A DNA stretch of 38,310 nucleotides, from the NCBI GenBank assembly GCA_016291435.1, contig JAEEXH010000020.1, positions 1-38,310 on the forward strand, in the 5' to 3' direction. Below, one piece after another: positions 25,915 to 33,519 of this stretch. Under the pieces are notes generated by a model. That model was not told where the DNA came from and made no database searches. It was given only the letters and a program-made list of their open reading frames with translations. The position numbers and the translations under genes were made by a program. The DNA is from Oscillospiraceae bacterium (GTDB taxonomy: Bacteria > Bacillota > Clostridia > Oscillospirales > Ruminococcaceae). The first letter of the stretch is position 1; each line of letters opens with the position of its first letter.

Positions 25915-26155
25915 CCGTAACCGGGGTTCGCGCAAGAAGTGCCTCCGGCGGATTTATAATGAGGGCTCTGCCCTCAAACTCCCGCCGGGGGCAGCGGCCC
26001 CCGGACCCCATTGCAAAATACCCAGCCCCCGCGGGGGCTGGGTATTTTGAGATAGGGGAGTCTGAGGGGATTCGCTATCCCCTCAGCAGGGGTGTGGGGA
26101 CAGAGTCCCCACATAGAACCATCGAAAGTATCTCCTGCGTGAACCCCGGTCACGG
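25915..26155. mobile_element. Multi-hairpin element with imperfect terminal inverted repeats (MITE-like or structured RNA)
   Basis: The ends CCGTAACCGGGGTTCGCGC (25915-25933) and its inverted partner at 26137-26155 match at 17 of 19 positions, and the similarity continues inward mostly with transitions. Between them lie five hairpins: 25961-25975 (6 bp), 25985-26004 (7 bp), a perfect 36-bp palindrome 26014-26049, 26063-26085 (9 bp) and 26093-26113 (8 bp). No coding frame. It fills almost the whole gap between the ATPase gene and rpsT. Confidence 0.6.
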
Positions 26156-26161
26156 AGGCAC

Positions 26162-26197
26162 AAAAACAGCCGCCGCGTCCGAAGGGACACGGCGGCT
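26162..26197 (-). terminator. Terminator of rpsT
   Basis: Read leftwards: stem AGCCGCCGTGTCC / GGACGCGGCGGCT (26168-26180 with 26185-26197, one G-U pair), tetraloop CTTC, then GTTTTT. Confidence 0.85.
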
Positions 26198-26221
26198 CGT
26201 TTCATGTAGGTGACGCTCAGA

Positions 26222-26494
26222 TCAGTTTGCCTTATTGAGGAGCTTCATGAGCTGAGACTTCTTGCGTGCTGCGTTGTTCTTGTGGATGAGGCCGTTTGCA
26301 CATGCCTGATCGACACGCTTGATCGCGTAACGGATCACAGCGACACGGTCGGTACCGCCGACATATGCCTTCTTGATCGCGGTCTTCATCTCAGAACGGC
26401 GGGACTTGTTGCGCAGTGCGCGAACCTTGTTCTGGATATCTCTCTTTGCAGGGGTCGGGCGCTTCTTCGGCGCGTTGTTCTTTGCTGCTGCCAT
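26222..26494 (-). CDS. rpsT: 30S ribosomal protein S20
   Basis: The 90-residue basic protein (MAAAKNNAPKKRPTPAKRDIQNK ... IHKNNAARKKSQLMKLLNKAN) is a normal S20, which binds 16S rRNA early in 30S assembly. The typical NKAARKKS-like segment is present as NNAARKKSQL. AAAGGAG lies about 7 bases before ATG 26494. It is monocistronic and divergent from gpr, an arrangement common in Clostridia. The 5' leader from the mapped promoter is about 175 bases, long enough for autoregulation. Confidence 0.97.
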   Translation of the reverse strand: MAAAKNNAPKKRPTPAKRDIQNKVRALRNKSRRSEMKTAIKKAYVGGTDRVAVIRYAIKRVDQACANGLIHKNNAARKKSQLMKLLNKAN

Positions 26495-26650
26495 AACGGT
26501 TACTCCTTTTCTTTCCTGCTTCATGCAGTTTTGTTTTCGCCTGCATACGCAGGATTCCGATTGTCGGTATATTTCGGACAAAGCAGCATACAGTAATTCC
26601 GAAGCAATTATGGCGGGACTGCTCCGTACAGCGCGGGTGGGGACCGCTAC

Positions 26651-26679
26651 TTGACATGCTGCCAAACCAACTATTATTT
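26651..26679 (+). promoter_or_regulatory. Possible promoter of gpr
   Basis: TTGACA (26651-26656), 17-bp spacer, TTATTT (26674-26679); alternatively TATTAT with a 15-bp spacer. It is a vegetative-type promoter. I saw no forespore sigma-G pattern (TGAATA...CATACTA) before gpr. Confidence 0.4.
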
Positions 26680-26704
26680 TACCATGTTCTGCGCAAAATT
26701 GCAA
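26676..26704 (-). promoter_or_regulatory. Promoter of rpsT
   Basis: On the minus strand: TTGCAA (26699-26704), 17-bp spacer, TAAAAT (26676-26681). It faces and overlaps the proposed gpr promoter. Confidence 0.5.
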
Positions 26705-26784
26705 CCGTGCAAAAGGGAGAATTTCCGGCTGGAAATCTGCGCAGTTTCAGCATTTCACACAAATTCACAGAAAGGACTGTTTGC

Positions 26785-27645
26785 ATGCAGACCACCCGAA
26801 CCGATCTTGCCCTTGAGCAGACCCCCGATACGCTCCCGGAGGGCATCACGCTGACCAGACGCGGCAGGGAGTTTGCCGTCACGGAGATTGTCATAGACAG
26901 CGATGCCCACGGTGACGTGATCGGGCGGCAGAAGGGGCGCTATCTCACGCTGGAGCACCTCACGCCGCATGCCCCCGCGGATACGCTCCGTGCACAGACA
27001 GAGGAGCTTGCCGCAGAGCTTCGGCAGTTTTTGCCTGTGCGCGGTGCAGTGACGGTCGCAGGGCTCGGCAATCAGGACATCACGCCCGATGCGCTGGGCC
27101 CCATGACCGCCGGGCAGATTCTCGCAACGCGGCATCTCAGGCGGGAGCTTTCCGCAGATGACACGGAAACTGCGTTTCTGCGCGATCTGCGCCCGGTGAG
27201 TGTCCTCTCGAACGGTGTGCTCGGTCAGACGGGCATTGAGACGGCGGAGCTGATCTCCGCGCTCAGAGAGACCGTACAGCCTGTATGTATCATCGCGGTG
27301 GATGCGCTTGCCTGCTCAGAGCTCTCGCGGCTCGGCACGACGGTGCAGATCTCGGATGCGGGCATATCGCCCGGGAGCGGCGTGCAGAACCGCCGTGCGG
27401 AGCTGAGTTCGCGGACGCTCGGCGTCCCCGTGATCGCGGTGGGCGTGCCGACGGTGGTCGATCTGCACACGGTCGTGCGGCAGGCTGCGGGAGAGGATGT
27501 GCCGCTGCCGGAGGGCTTCCCGAACATGATGGTGACACCGCGGGATATAGACCGGCTGCTGCATCACGCGGCGCGGCTGCTTTCACTGGCGATCAACCTC
27601 GCGCTGCACCCGCAGTTCACCTTCGCCGATGTGGAGGTATTATAA
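26785..27645 (+). CDS. gpr: Spore germination protease GPR
   Basis: The 286-residue protein keeps the core of the aspartic-type protease that degrades small acid-soluble spore proteins at germination: RTDLALE at the very N-terminus, VAGLGNQDITPDALGP, TRHLRREL, GVLGQTGIET, VDALACSELSRLGTTVQISDAGISPGSGVQNRR and PVIAVGVPTVVDLHTV. Both Asp-containing motifs (TPDALGP and VDALA) are present. It is shorter than the usual 320-370 residues, and almost nothing precedes RTDLALE, where the propeptide normally lies. Some motif positions deviate (DAGI for DTGI, GVQN for GVGN). ATG 26785 has AAAGGA 8 bases upstream. It is divergent from rpsT. Confidence 0.93.
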   Translation: MQTTRTDLALEQTPDTLPEGITLTRRGREFAVTEIVIDSDAHGDVIGRQKGRYLTLEHLTPHAPADTLRAQTEELAAELRQFLPVRGAVTVAGLGNQDITPDALGPMTAGQILATRHLRRELSADDTETAFLRDLRPVSVLSNGVLGQTGIETAELISALRETVQPVCIIAVDALACSELSRLGTTVQISDAGISPGSGVQNRRAELSSRTLGVPVIAVGVPTVVDLHTVVRQAAGEDVPLPEGFPNMMVTPRDIDRLLHHAARLLSLAINLALHPQFTFADVEVL

Positions 27646-27667
27646 GCTGCTCGGCTCCCATACAGAA

Positions 27668-27702
27668 AGATACCCCCGATACATTGCGTACCGGGGGTAT
27701 CT
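27668..27702. terminator. Shared terminator of gpr and hydA
   Basis: Stem AGATACCCCC / GGGGGTATCT extended inward by further pairs, between converging genes. The T tract is weak on both sides (CTCATATT and TTTCTGT). Confidence 0.6.
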
Positions 27703-27718
27703 CATATTCACATGAAAC

Positions 27719-29494
27719 TCAGAACTTGATGTCGCGTGCGACATAAGAGGTGTGCAGGAGCTCGTGTGCCTTGTGGCTGCCCGGCTCGCCGAGATACTCT
27801 TTGTAGAGCGTCTGGATTGCGGGGTTGTCCTGCGACTTGCGGAGATCCATCGCTGCATCGGCGCTGTAAAGTGCCTTTGCACGCAGCGAACGGATGTCGG
27901 TGAAGTTGCGGATAGATGCCGGCACGATCGGCTGACCGCCGCCGTTGACGCAGCCGCCCGGGCAAGCCATGATCTCGATGAACTGATAATCAGCCTCGCC
28001 TGCCTGCACCTTTTCGAGCAGTGCTCTTGCGTTTGCAAGGCCGCTCGCGACAGCGACCTTCACGGTGACGCCGCCTGCGGTGTAAGCTGCTTCCTTGATG
28101 CCCTCGATGCCGCGGACTTCCTTGAACTCGACCTTGTCAGCCGCGAGCTTCTCGCCGCTGATCTGCTCCACTGCAAAGCGGAGTGCAGCTTCCATAACGC
28201 CGCCGGTCGCGCCGAAGATCAGGCCGCCGCCGGTGTAGATGCCGAGCGGATCGTCAAACTTCTCCTCGGGGAGCGAGCGGAAGTCGATGCCTGCGCGGTC
28301 GATCATTCTGCCGAGCTCACGGGTCGTGAGTGCAATGTCAACATCCGGGTAGCCGGAAGCGGACTGGTTGTCTCTGCCGCGCTCGAACTTCTTTGCGGTG
28401 CAGGGCATGATCGAAACGGAAACGATGTCCTTCGGATCCCAGCCCATCTTCTCTGCGTAGTAGGTCTTGATGATAGCGCCCTGCATCTGCTGCGGGGACT
28501 TGCAGGTGGAGAGGTTCGGGATCATATCCGGGAAGTAGTGCTCGCAGAACTTGACCCAGCCCGGAGAGCAGGAGGTGATCATCGGGAGAACGCCGCCCTT
28601 GGTGACGCGCTCGATCAGCTCAGTGCCTTCCTCCATGATGGTGAGGTCTGCGCCGTAGTTGGTGTCGGTGACAACGTCAAAGCCGAGTCTGCGGAGCGCT
28701 GCGACCATCTGTCCCTCGACATTGGTGCCGATCGGATAGCCGAACATTTCGCCGAGACCTGCGCGGACGGACGGCGCCGTCTGCACGACCACATGCTTGG
28801 TCGGGTCTGCGATTGCTGCAAACACATCATCGGTAAAGTCCTTCTCAGAGATTGCGCCGACCGGGCAGACAACGATGCACTGACCGCAGGAGACGCAGGA
28901 GGTCTCGCCGAGACCCTTGTTGAAGGAAGAGCCGATATTGGTGATGAAGCCGCGCTCATTTGCACCGATGACGCCGATGCCCTGGGTCTTTGCACAGGCT
29001 GCAACGCAGCGGCGGCAGAGGATGCACTTGTTGTTGTCGCGGTACATATGTGCCGCGGTGTCGTCGATCGCGTACTCCGTGCGCTCGCCGTCATAGACGG
29101 AAGAATCGGTGATGCCGAGATCGTTTGCGAGCTTCTGGAGCTCACAGTTCTTGCTGCGCACGCAGGAGAGACATTTTCTGTCGTGGTTCGAGAGCAGCAG
29201 CTCCATGGTCTTCTTGCGGGAATCGAGCACCTTCGGAGAATTCGTGCGAACCTCCATGCCCTCGGAGACCGGGTAGACACAGGCTGCGACAAGGCGTGCC
29301 GGACCAAGCGCCGGACCGCGCATCTCCTGCGCCTCGACCATGCACATACGGCATGCGCCGATCTCATTGATATCCTTCAGATAGCAGAGCGTCGGGATGG
29401 TGACGCTTGCTGCACGTGCAGCCTCGAGGATCGAGGTTCCCTTCGGAACCTGAACCGCAAAGCCGTTGATTTTTACATTGATCATATCACTCAT
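27719..29494 (-). CDS. hydA: [FeFe]-hydrogenase catalytic subunit (electron-bifurcating type)
   Basis: The 591-residue protein makes or oxidises H2. In order: a [2Fe-2S] domain (Cys37, 48, 51, 72), the His-Cys3 cluster (His104, Cys108, 111, 117), two [4Fe-4S] clusters (CILCRRCVAAC at 157, CVSCGQCIVVC at 200), then the H-cluster motifs TSCSPGW (307-313), MPCTAKK (363-369) and MACPGGCVNGGG (509-520), all intact. It is the last gene of hydC-hydB-hydA, the gene set of trimeric hydrogenases that couple NADH and reduced ferredoxin oxidation to H2, known in Ruminococcus albus and Thermotoga. GGGAGGG precedes ATG 29494; the gap to hydB is 16 bases. There is no C-terminal [2Fe-2S] extension. Confidence 0.95.
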   Translation of the reverse strand: MSDMINVKINGFAVQVPKGTSILEAARAASVTIPTLCYLKDINEIGACRMCMVEAQEMRGPALGPARLVAACVYPVSEGMEVRTNSPKVLDSRKKTMELLLSNHDRKCLSCVRSKNCELQKLANDLGITDSSVYDGERTEYAIDDTAAHMYRDNNKCILCRRCVAACAKTQGIGVIGANERGFITNIGSSFNKGLGETSCVSCGQCIVVCPVGAISEKDFTDDVFAAIADPTKHVVVQTAPSVRAGLGEMFGYPIGTNVEGQMVAALRRLGFDVVTDTNYGADLTIMEEGTELIERVTKGGVLPMITSCSPGWVKFCEHYFPDMIPNLSTCKSPQQMQGAIIKTYYAEKMGWDPKDIVSVSIMPCTAKKFERGRDNQSASGYPDVDIALTTRELGRMIDRAGIDFRSLPEEKFDDPLGIYTGGGLIFGATGGVMEAALRFAVEQISGEKLAADKVEFKEVRGIEGIKEAAYTAGGVTVKVAVASGLANARALLEKVQAGEADYQFIEIMACPGGCVNGGGQPIVPASIRNFTDIRSLRAKALYSADAAMDLRKSQDNPAIQTLYKEYLGEPGSHKAHELLHTSYVARDIKF

Positions 29495-29510
29495 GTTCCT
29501 GTGCCCTCCC

Positions 29511-31412
29511 TTACTGCTTGCTGATAGCCTTGAACTTGCACTTCTCGATGCAGGCGCCGCACTTCACGCACTTTGCCGGGTCGATCTCGAAGGAAGCGAG
29601 CTTGTGGCCCTCAGCGATGTAGTCTGTTCTTGCGATTGCAGATGCCGGGCACTGCTTTGCACACATGCCGCAGCCGATACAGGTGTCCTTGTCGATGACA
29701 TACTGAAGCAGCGACTTGCAGACGCCTGCCGGGCACTTCTTGTCGATGATATGTGCCTCATACTCATCGCGGAAGAAGCGGAGCGTGGAGAGCACCGGGT
29801 TCGGTGCTGTCTGACCGAGACCGCAGAGGGAATTTGCCTTGATGTAGTTGCAGAGGTCTTCGAGCTTGTCCAGATCTTCCATCGTGCCGTTGCCCTTGGT
29901 GATCTTGTCGAGGATCTCATACATTCTCTTGGTGCCGATACGGCACGGCGTACACTTACCGCAGGATTCATCCATCGTGAACTGGAGGAAGAACTTTGCG
30001 ATATCGACCATGCAGTTGTCCTCATCGAGCACGATGAGACCGCCGGAACCGATCATGCAGCCGATCTTTGCGAGAGAATCGTAGTCAACGCTGACATCGT
30101 AGTGTGCAGCCGGGATGCAGCCGCCGGAAGGACCGCCTGCCTGTGCTGCCTTGAACTTCTTGCCGTTCGGGATGCCGCCGCCGATCTCCTCGATGATCTC
30201 GCGGAGCGTGGTGCCCATCGGAATCTCGACCAGACCGGTGTTCTTGATCTTGCCGCCGAGTGCAAAGACCTTGGTGCCCTTTGCGGTCTCGGTGCCCATC
30301 GAAGCATACCACTTTGCGCCCTTCAGGATGATCTGCGGGACGTTTGCGTAAGTCTCAACATTGTTGAGGATGGTCGGCTTCTGATACAGACCCTTTTCTG
30401 CCGGGAACGGCGGACGCGGACGCGGCTCACCGCGGTTGCCCTCGATAGAGGTCATGAGCGCGGTCTCCTCGCCGCAGACGAATGCGCCTGCACCGAGTCT
30501 CAGGTCGATGTCGAAATCGAAGCCGGTGCCGAAGATATCCTTGCCGAGCATGCCGATCTCGCGCGCCTGCTTGATGGCGATGCGGAGACGCTGCACAGCG
30601 ATCGGATACTCTGCACGGACATAGATATAGCCCTGTGTTGCGCCGATGGCGAAGCCTGCGATGGTCATTGCCTCAAGGACAACATGCGGGTCGCCTTCGA
30701 GCACGGAACGGTCCATGAACGCGCCGGGGTCGCCCTCGTCGGCGTTGCAGCAGACATACTTCTGATCTGCATCCGGGACGATGTTGCGTGCGAGCTTCCA
30801 CTTCATACCGGTCGGGAAGCCGCCGCCGCCTCTGCCGCGGAGACCGGAATCGAGCATTTCCTGGATGACCTCATCCGGGGTCATGGAGGTCAGCACCTTG
30901 TAAAGTGCCTGATAGCCGTCGCGTGCGATGTACTCATTGACGTCCTCAGGATTGATGACGCCGCAGTTGCGGAGCGCGACGCGCTTTTGCTTGCGGTAGA
31001 AATCGGTATCTGCGAGAGAGCCGATCTCATCACCCCTGACAGTTTCCTCATAGAGGAACTCCTTGACAGGATTGCCGCCGATCAGGTGCTCGTCCACGAT
31101 GCGGGTGACTTCATCCATCTTCACATGGGTGTAGAAGGAGCCCTCCGGGTAGACAATCATAATCGGTCCGCGCTCGCACAGACCGAAGCAGCCTGTACGG
31201 ACGACAAAGACCTTCTCGTCGATGCCCTTTTCCTTCAGCTGACGCTCGAGCTCGTCTGCGATCTTCATCGAGCCCGAAGAGGTACATCCCGTACCGCCGC
31301 ACATCAGCACATGCTTCTCATATTTTGCGCCGTCCGACACCTTACCGAGACGGAGCGCAACCTCCTTGCGCATCGCTTCCTTGATGGCGTTGAGGTCCTG
31401 CAGTGTTTTCAT
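29511..31412 (-). CDS. hydB: NuoF-like diaphorase subunit of bifurcating hydrogenase
   Basis: The 633-residue flavoprotein contains an N-terminal thioredoxin-like [2Fe-2S] domain (MCGGTGCTSSG, TGCFGLCERGP), the NADH site GLRGRGGGGFPTGMKW, the FMN site CNADEGDPGAFMDRSVLEGDPH, the N3-type [4Fe-4S] motif SCGKCTPCRIGTKRM, and two C-terminal ferredoxin clusters (CIGCGMCAKQCPASAI, CVKCGACIEKCKFKAI). It holds the FMN where NADH meets ferredoxin in HydABC complexes. All ligand motifs are intact. It lies between hydC (35-base gap) and hydA. Confidence 0.95.
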   Translation of the reverse strand: MKTLQDLNAIKEAMRKEVALRLGKVSDGAKYEKHVLMCGGTGCTSSGSMKIADELERQLKEKGIDEKVFVVRTGCFGLCERGPIMIVYPEGSFYTHVKMDEVTRIVDEHLIGGNPVKEFLYEETVRGDEIGSLADTDFYRKQKRVALRNCGVINPEDVNEYIARDGYQALYKVLTSMTPDEVIQEMLDSGLRGRGGGGFPTGMKWKLARNIVPDADQKYVCCNADEGDPGAFMDRSVLEGDPHVVLEAMTIAGFAIGATQGYIYVRAEYPIAVQRLRIAIKQAREIGMLGKDIFGTGFDFDIDLRLGAGAFVCGEETALMTSIEGNRGEPRPRPPFPAEKGLYQKPTILNNVETYANVPQIILKGAKWYASMGTETAKGTKVFALGGKIKNTGLVEIPMGTTLREIIEEIGGGIPNGKKFKAAQAGGPSGGCIPAAHYDVSVDYDSLAKIGCMIGSGGLIVLDEDNCMVDIAKFFLQFTMDESCGKCTPCRIGTKRMYEILDKITKGNGTMEDLDKLEDLCNYIKANSLCGLGQTAPNPVLSTLRFFRDEYEAHIIDKKCPAGVCKSLLQYVIDKDTCIGCGMCAKQCPASAIARTDYIAEGHKLASFEIDPAKCVKCGACIEKCKFKAISKQ

Positions 31413-31447
31413 ATTAAGCCTCCTCTGTCTTCATTGGAATGCCGGGA

Positions 31448-31951
31448 TCAGTCGGCGTATTTTGCAAGAATATCCTGGATCTCCTCGGGCTTGCCGGTCA
31501 GTCTGCCGTAAACATCGTCGTTGACGGTCACGACCGGAGCGAGGCCGCACGCACCGACACAGCGGCAGTCATCAAGCGAGAACTTGCCGTCATTGGTGAT
31601 CGCGCCGCACTCGATGCCGAGTGCCTCCTCGAGCTTCTCGAGCACAACGCCGGAGCCCTTGACATAGCAGGCGGTACCGAGACATACGGAGATGCGGTAC
31701 TTCCCCTTCGGAGACATACTGAACTGTGCGTAGAAGGTTGCGACACCGAAGACCTTCTCCATCGGAACATTGAGCTCCTCAGAGATGATCTTCTGCACCT
31801 CAACCGGCAGATAGCCGTAGATCTCCTGCGCCTTCTGCATGACAGGCATCAGAGCACCGGGATCGTCACGGAGCGCGTCGATCGCCGCACGGAGCTCCTG
31901 CTCCTGCTCGGCTGTGCCGGTAAAGGGAAGGGTTGCGATTTTCTTTGCCAT
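31448..31951 (-). CDS. hydC: NuoE-like [2Fe-2S] subunit of bifurcating hydrogenase
   Basis: The 167-residue protein is a complete NuoE/HydC: helical N-terminus (LMPVMQKAQEIYGYLPVEVQKIISEELNVP in position 37-66), FGVATFYAQFSMSPKGKY, and the four cluster cysteines in CLGTAC and CRCVGAC, followed by GLAPVVTVNDDVYGRLT. It passes electrons within the HydABC complex. It is the first gene of the operon; AAGGAGG precedes ATG 31951. Confidence 0.95.
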   Translation of the reverse strand: MAKKIATLPFTGTAEQEQELRAAIDALRDDPGALMPVMQKAQEIYGYLPVEVQKIISEELNVPMEKVFGVATFYAQFSMSPKGKYRISVCLGTACYVKGSGVVLEKLEEALGIECGAITNDGKFSLDDCRCVGACGLAPVVTVNDDVYGRLTGKPEEIQDILAKYAD

Positions 31952-32153
31952 TAGAATCTTACCTCCTTGTATGGATTATCATAAACAAAGAATAAATGAA
32001 GTTATTTGTTCCGCAGAGCAGAACACAGCCGGCTGACATAGAGGACGGTTGTCCGCCACTCGCGTACAGGTGCACACAAGCTGCGGAGTGTGCCGCGGGT
32101 ATATCAAACCGGCAGCGATATGCACGCACTTCTGCGCATACATACCCTTATGT

Positions 32154-32182
32154 ATTGTACTATATATTTGTAGGAAAATCAA
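32154..32182 (-). promoter_or_regulatory. Promoter of the hydCBA operon
   Basis: On the minus strand: TTGATT (32177-32182), 17-bp spacer, TACAAT (32154-32159). It implies a leader of about 195 bases before hydC. No clear Rex operator (TTGTTAA...TTAACAA) was seen; an AACAAA...TTTGTT pair near 31983-32010 is too loose to call. Confidence 0.5.
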
Positions 32183-32519
32183 GATGTAAAATGCACAACA
32201 ATTCCGACAACTTTTCGACGGATTCTATAAGATAGCGCGGGTCGGTATGCGAAAAATTGCGCATTTTCGTTCGTTTTGTGTGATAGTTTCGCTCTCGAAA
32301 ACTGTCCGCGTGCAGCGGACAGTTGTGCGGTCATGACAGATATTTCCATATTCCGACAGCGCGCCGGAACAAATTGGCGGGATCTGCGCACATTCGACAG
32401 ATTTTGCGGCATTCCGGGCGTATACTGAAAACGATCCGCGAAGCGATCTCAGACCGCTGCACGAAATATCCGTGCAGATGCGCAGATTGAAATACGAGGA
32501 ACCGGAGGTAAAAGGAACT
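32183..32519 (+). other. Gene-free stretch upstream of the S1-domain gene
   Basis: It holds a weak plus-strand promoter (CCGACA 32204-32209, 16 bases, TATAAG 32226-32231), a hairpin CGAAAA/TTTTCG at about 32250-32269, and a perfect 9-bp stem ACTGTCCGC / GCGGACAGT (32301-32323). If the promoter is real, the leader is about 280 bases and structured, as might suit an autoregulated RNA-binding protein. No coding frame is convincing. Confidence 0.35.
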
Positions 32520-33452
32520 ATGGAACAGCAAAGCAAATATCTGCCGGAGGGGAGTCTCATGGGCTCCCCTGTCAACGCAGAGCACATGCAGTCGGAGGCT
32601 GCGCTGCGGGAGGCAATCCGCACGGGGCAGCGGCTGGAGGCGCGGGTGCGCGTCTGCGACGGCGGGCACAATCTGCATGTCGAGCTTCCCTGCATGCACG
32701 GGCTCATCCCGCGCTCGGAGGGTGCGCTCGGCATCCGCGAGGGCACGACCCGCGATATTGCGCTCATCTCGCGGGTGAATAAGCCCGTCTGCTTCTCGGT
32801 GCTGCGCATCGACCGCGACGAAAACGGTGCGCCGGTCGCAGTGCTCTCGCGCAGGGTGCAGCAGGAGCACTGCCGCGACGCCTATCTCAGCCGCCTGCGC
32901 CCGGGCGATGTGATCCCGGCGCGTGTGACGCATCTGGCGCCGTTCGGCTGCTTCGTGGATATCGGCTGCGGTGTGCCGTCGCTCATCCCGATCGACGCGA
33001 TCTCGGTCTCGCGGATTTCGCATCCCGCCGACCGCTTCCGCGTCGGGCAGGAGATCCGTGCGGTCGTGCGCGGCTTTGAAAACGGCCGTGTCCTGCTGAC
33101 GCACAAGGAGCTGCTCGGCACATGGGAGGAGAACGCAGCGCAGTTCCGCGCAGGAGAAACCGTCGCGGGCATTGTGCGGTCGGTGGAGGATTACGGCATT
33201 TTCATCGAGCTGACGCCGAATCTCGCGGGGCTTGCCGATATGCGCGGCGACATCCGTCCGGGGCAGCATGCGTCGGTCTACATCAAGAGCATCGTGCCGG
33301 AGCGGATGAAGATCAAGCTCGCGGTGGTCGATGTGTTCGATGAGGAATGCACGCCCCCGCCGATGCAGTATTTCTTCACGGGCAGCCATATGGATGAATG
33401 GGTCTATACGCCCGCTTCCGCAAAGCGGAAGATCATCTCGGCTTTCCGATAA
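32520..33452 (+). CDS. S1 RNA-binding domain protein (RpsA-like)
   Basis: The 310-residue protein carries three S1/OB-type domains: a divergent first (about 35-105), a clear second (LRPGDVIPARVTHLAPFGCFVDIGCGVPSLIP, from about 124) and a third (AGETVAGIVRSVEDYGIFIELTPNLAGLAD, from about 218). The C-terminal 40 residues are unstructured or basic (ASAKRKIISAFR). It is shorter than Proteobacterial S1 and resembles the S1-like proteins of Clostridia that bind mRNA or the ribosome. ATG 32520 has GGAGGT and AAAGGA upstream. It is alone, with a strong terminator after it. Confidence 0.87.
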   Translation: MEQQSKYLPEGSLMGSPVNAEHMQSEAALREAIRTGQRLEARVRVCDGGHNLHVELPCMHGLIPRSEGALGIREGTTRDIALISRVNKPVCFSVLRIDRDENGAPVAVLSRRVQQEHCRDAYLSRLRPGDVIPARVTHLAPFGCFVDIGCGVPSLIPIDAISVSRISHPADRFRVGQEIRAVVRGFENGRVLLTHKELLGTWEENAAQFRAGETVAGIVRSVEDYGIFIELTPNLAGLADMRGDIRPGQHASVYIKSIVPERMKIKLAVVDVFDEECTPPPMQYFFTGSHMDEWVYTPASAKRKIISAFR

Positions 33453-33454
33453 AA

Positions 33455-33493
33455 AAGCGGGTACACACGCTGTCTGACCGTGTGTACCCGCTT
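33455..33493. terminator. Bidirectional terminator between S1 gene and anti-sigma gene
   Basis: A perfect 15-bp stem (33455-33469 with 33479-33493, AAGCGGGTACACACG / CGTGTGTACCCGCTT). On the minus strand it is followed by T-rich sequence (TTTTTTATCGG), so it serves the anti-sigma gene best. Confidence 0.85.
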
Positions 33494-33519
33494 CCTGTAT
33501 TATGGAGGAATGTATTTGC

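Noticed and set aside
27752-31511. 590- and 681-codon open frames antisense to hydA and hydB
   Set aside because: They are shadows of intact hydrogenase genes with all metal-binding motifs on the minus strand.
31980-32010. Possible Rex operator before hydC
   Set aside because: Only AACAAA and TTTGTT at a 15-base spacing; the usual TTGTTAA-N4-TTAACAA form is missing.
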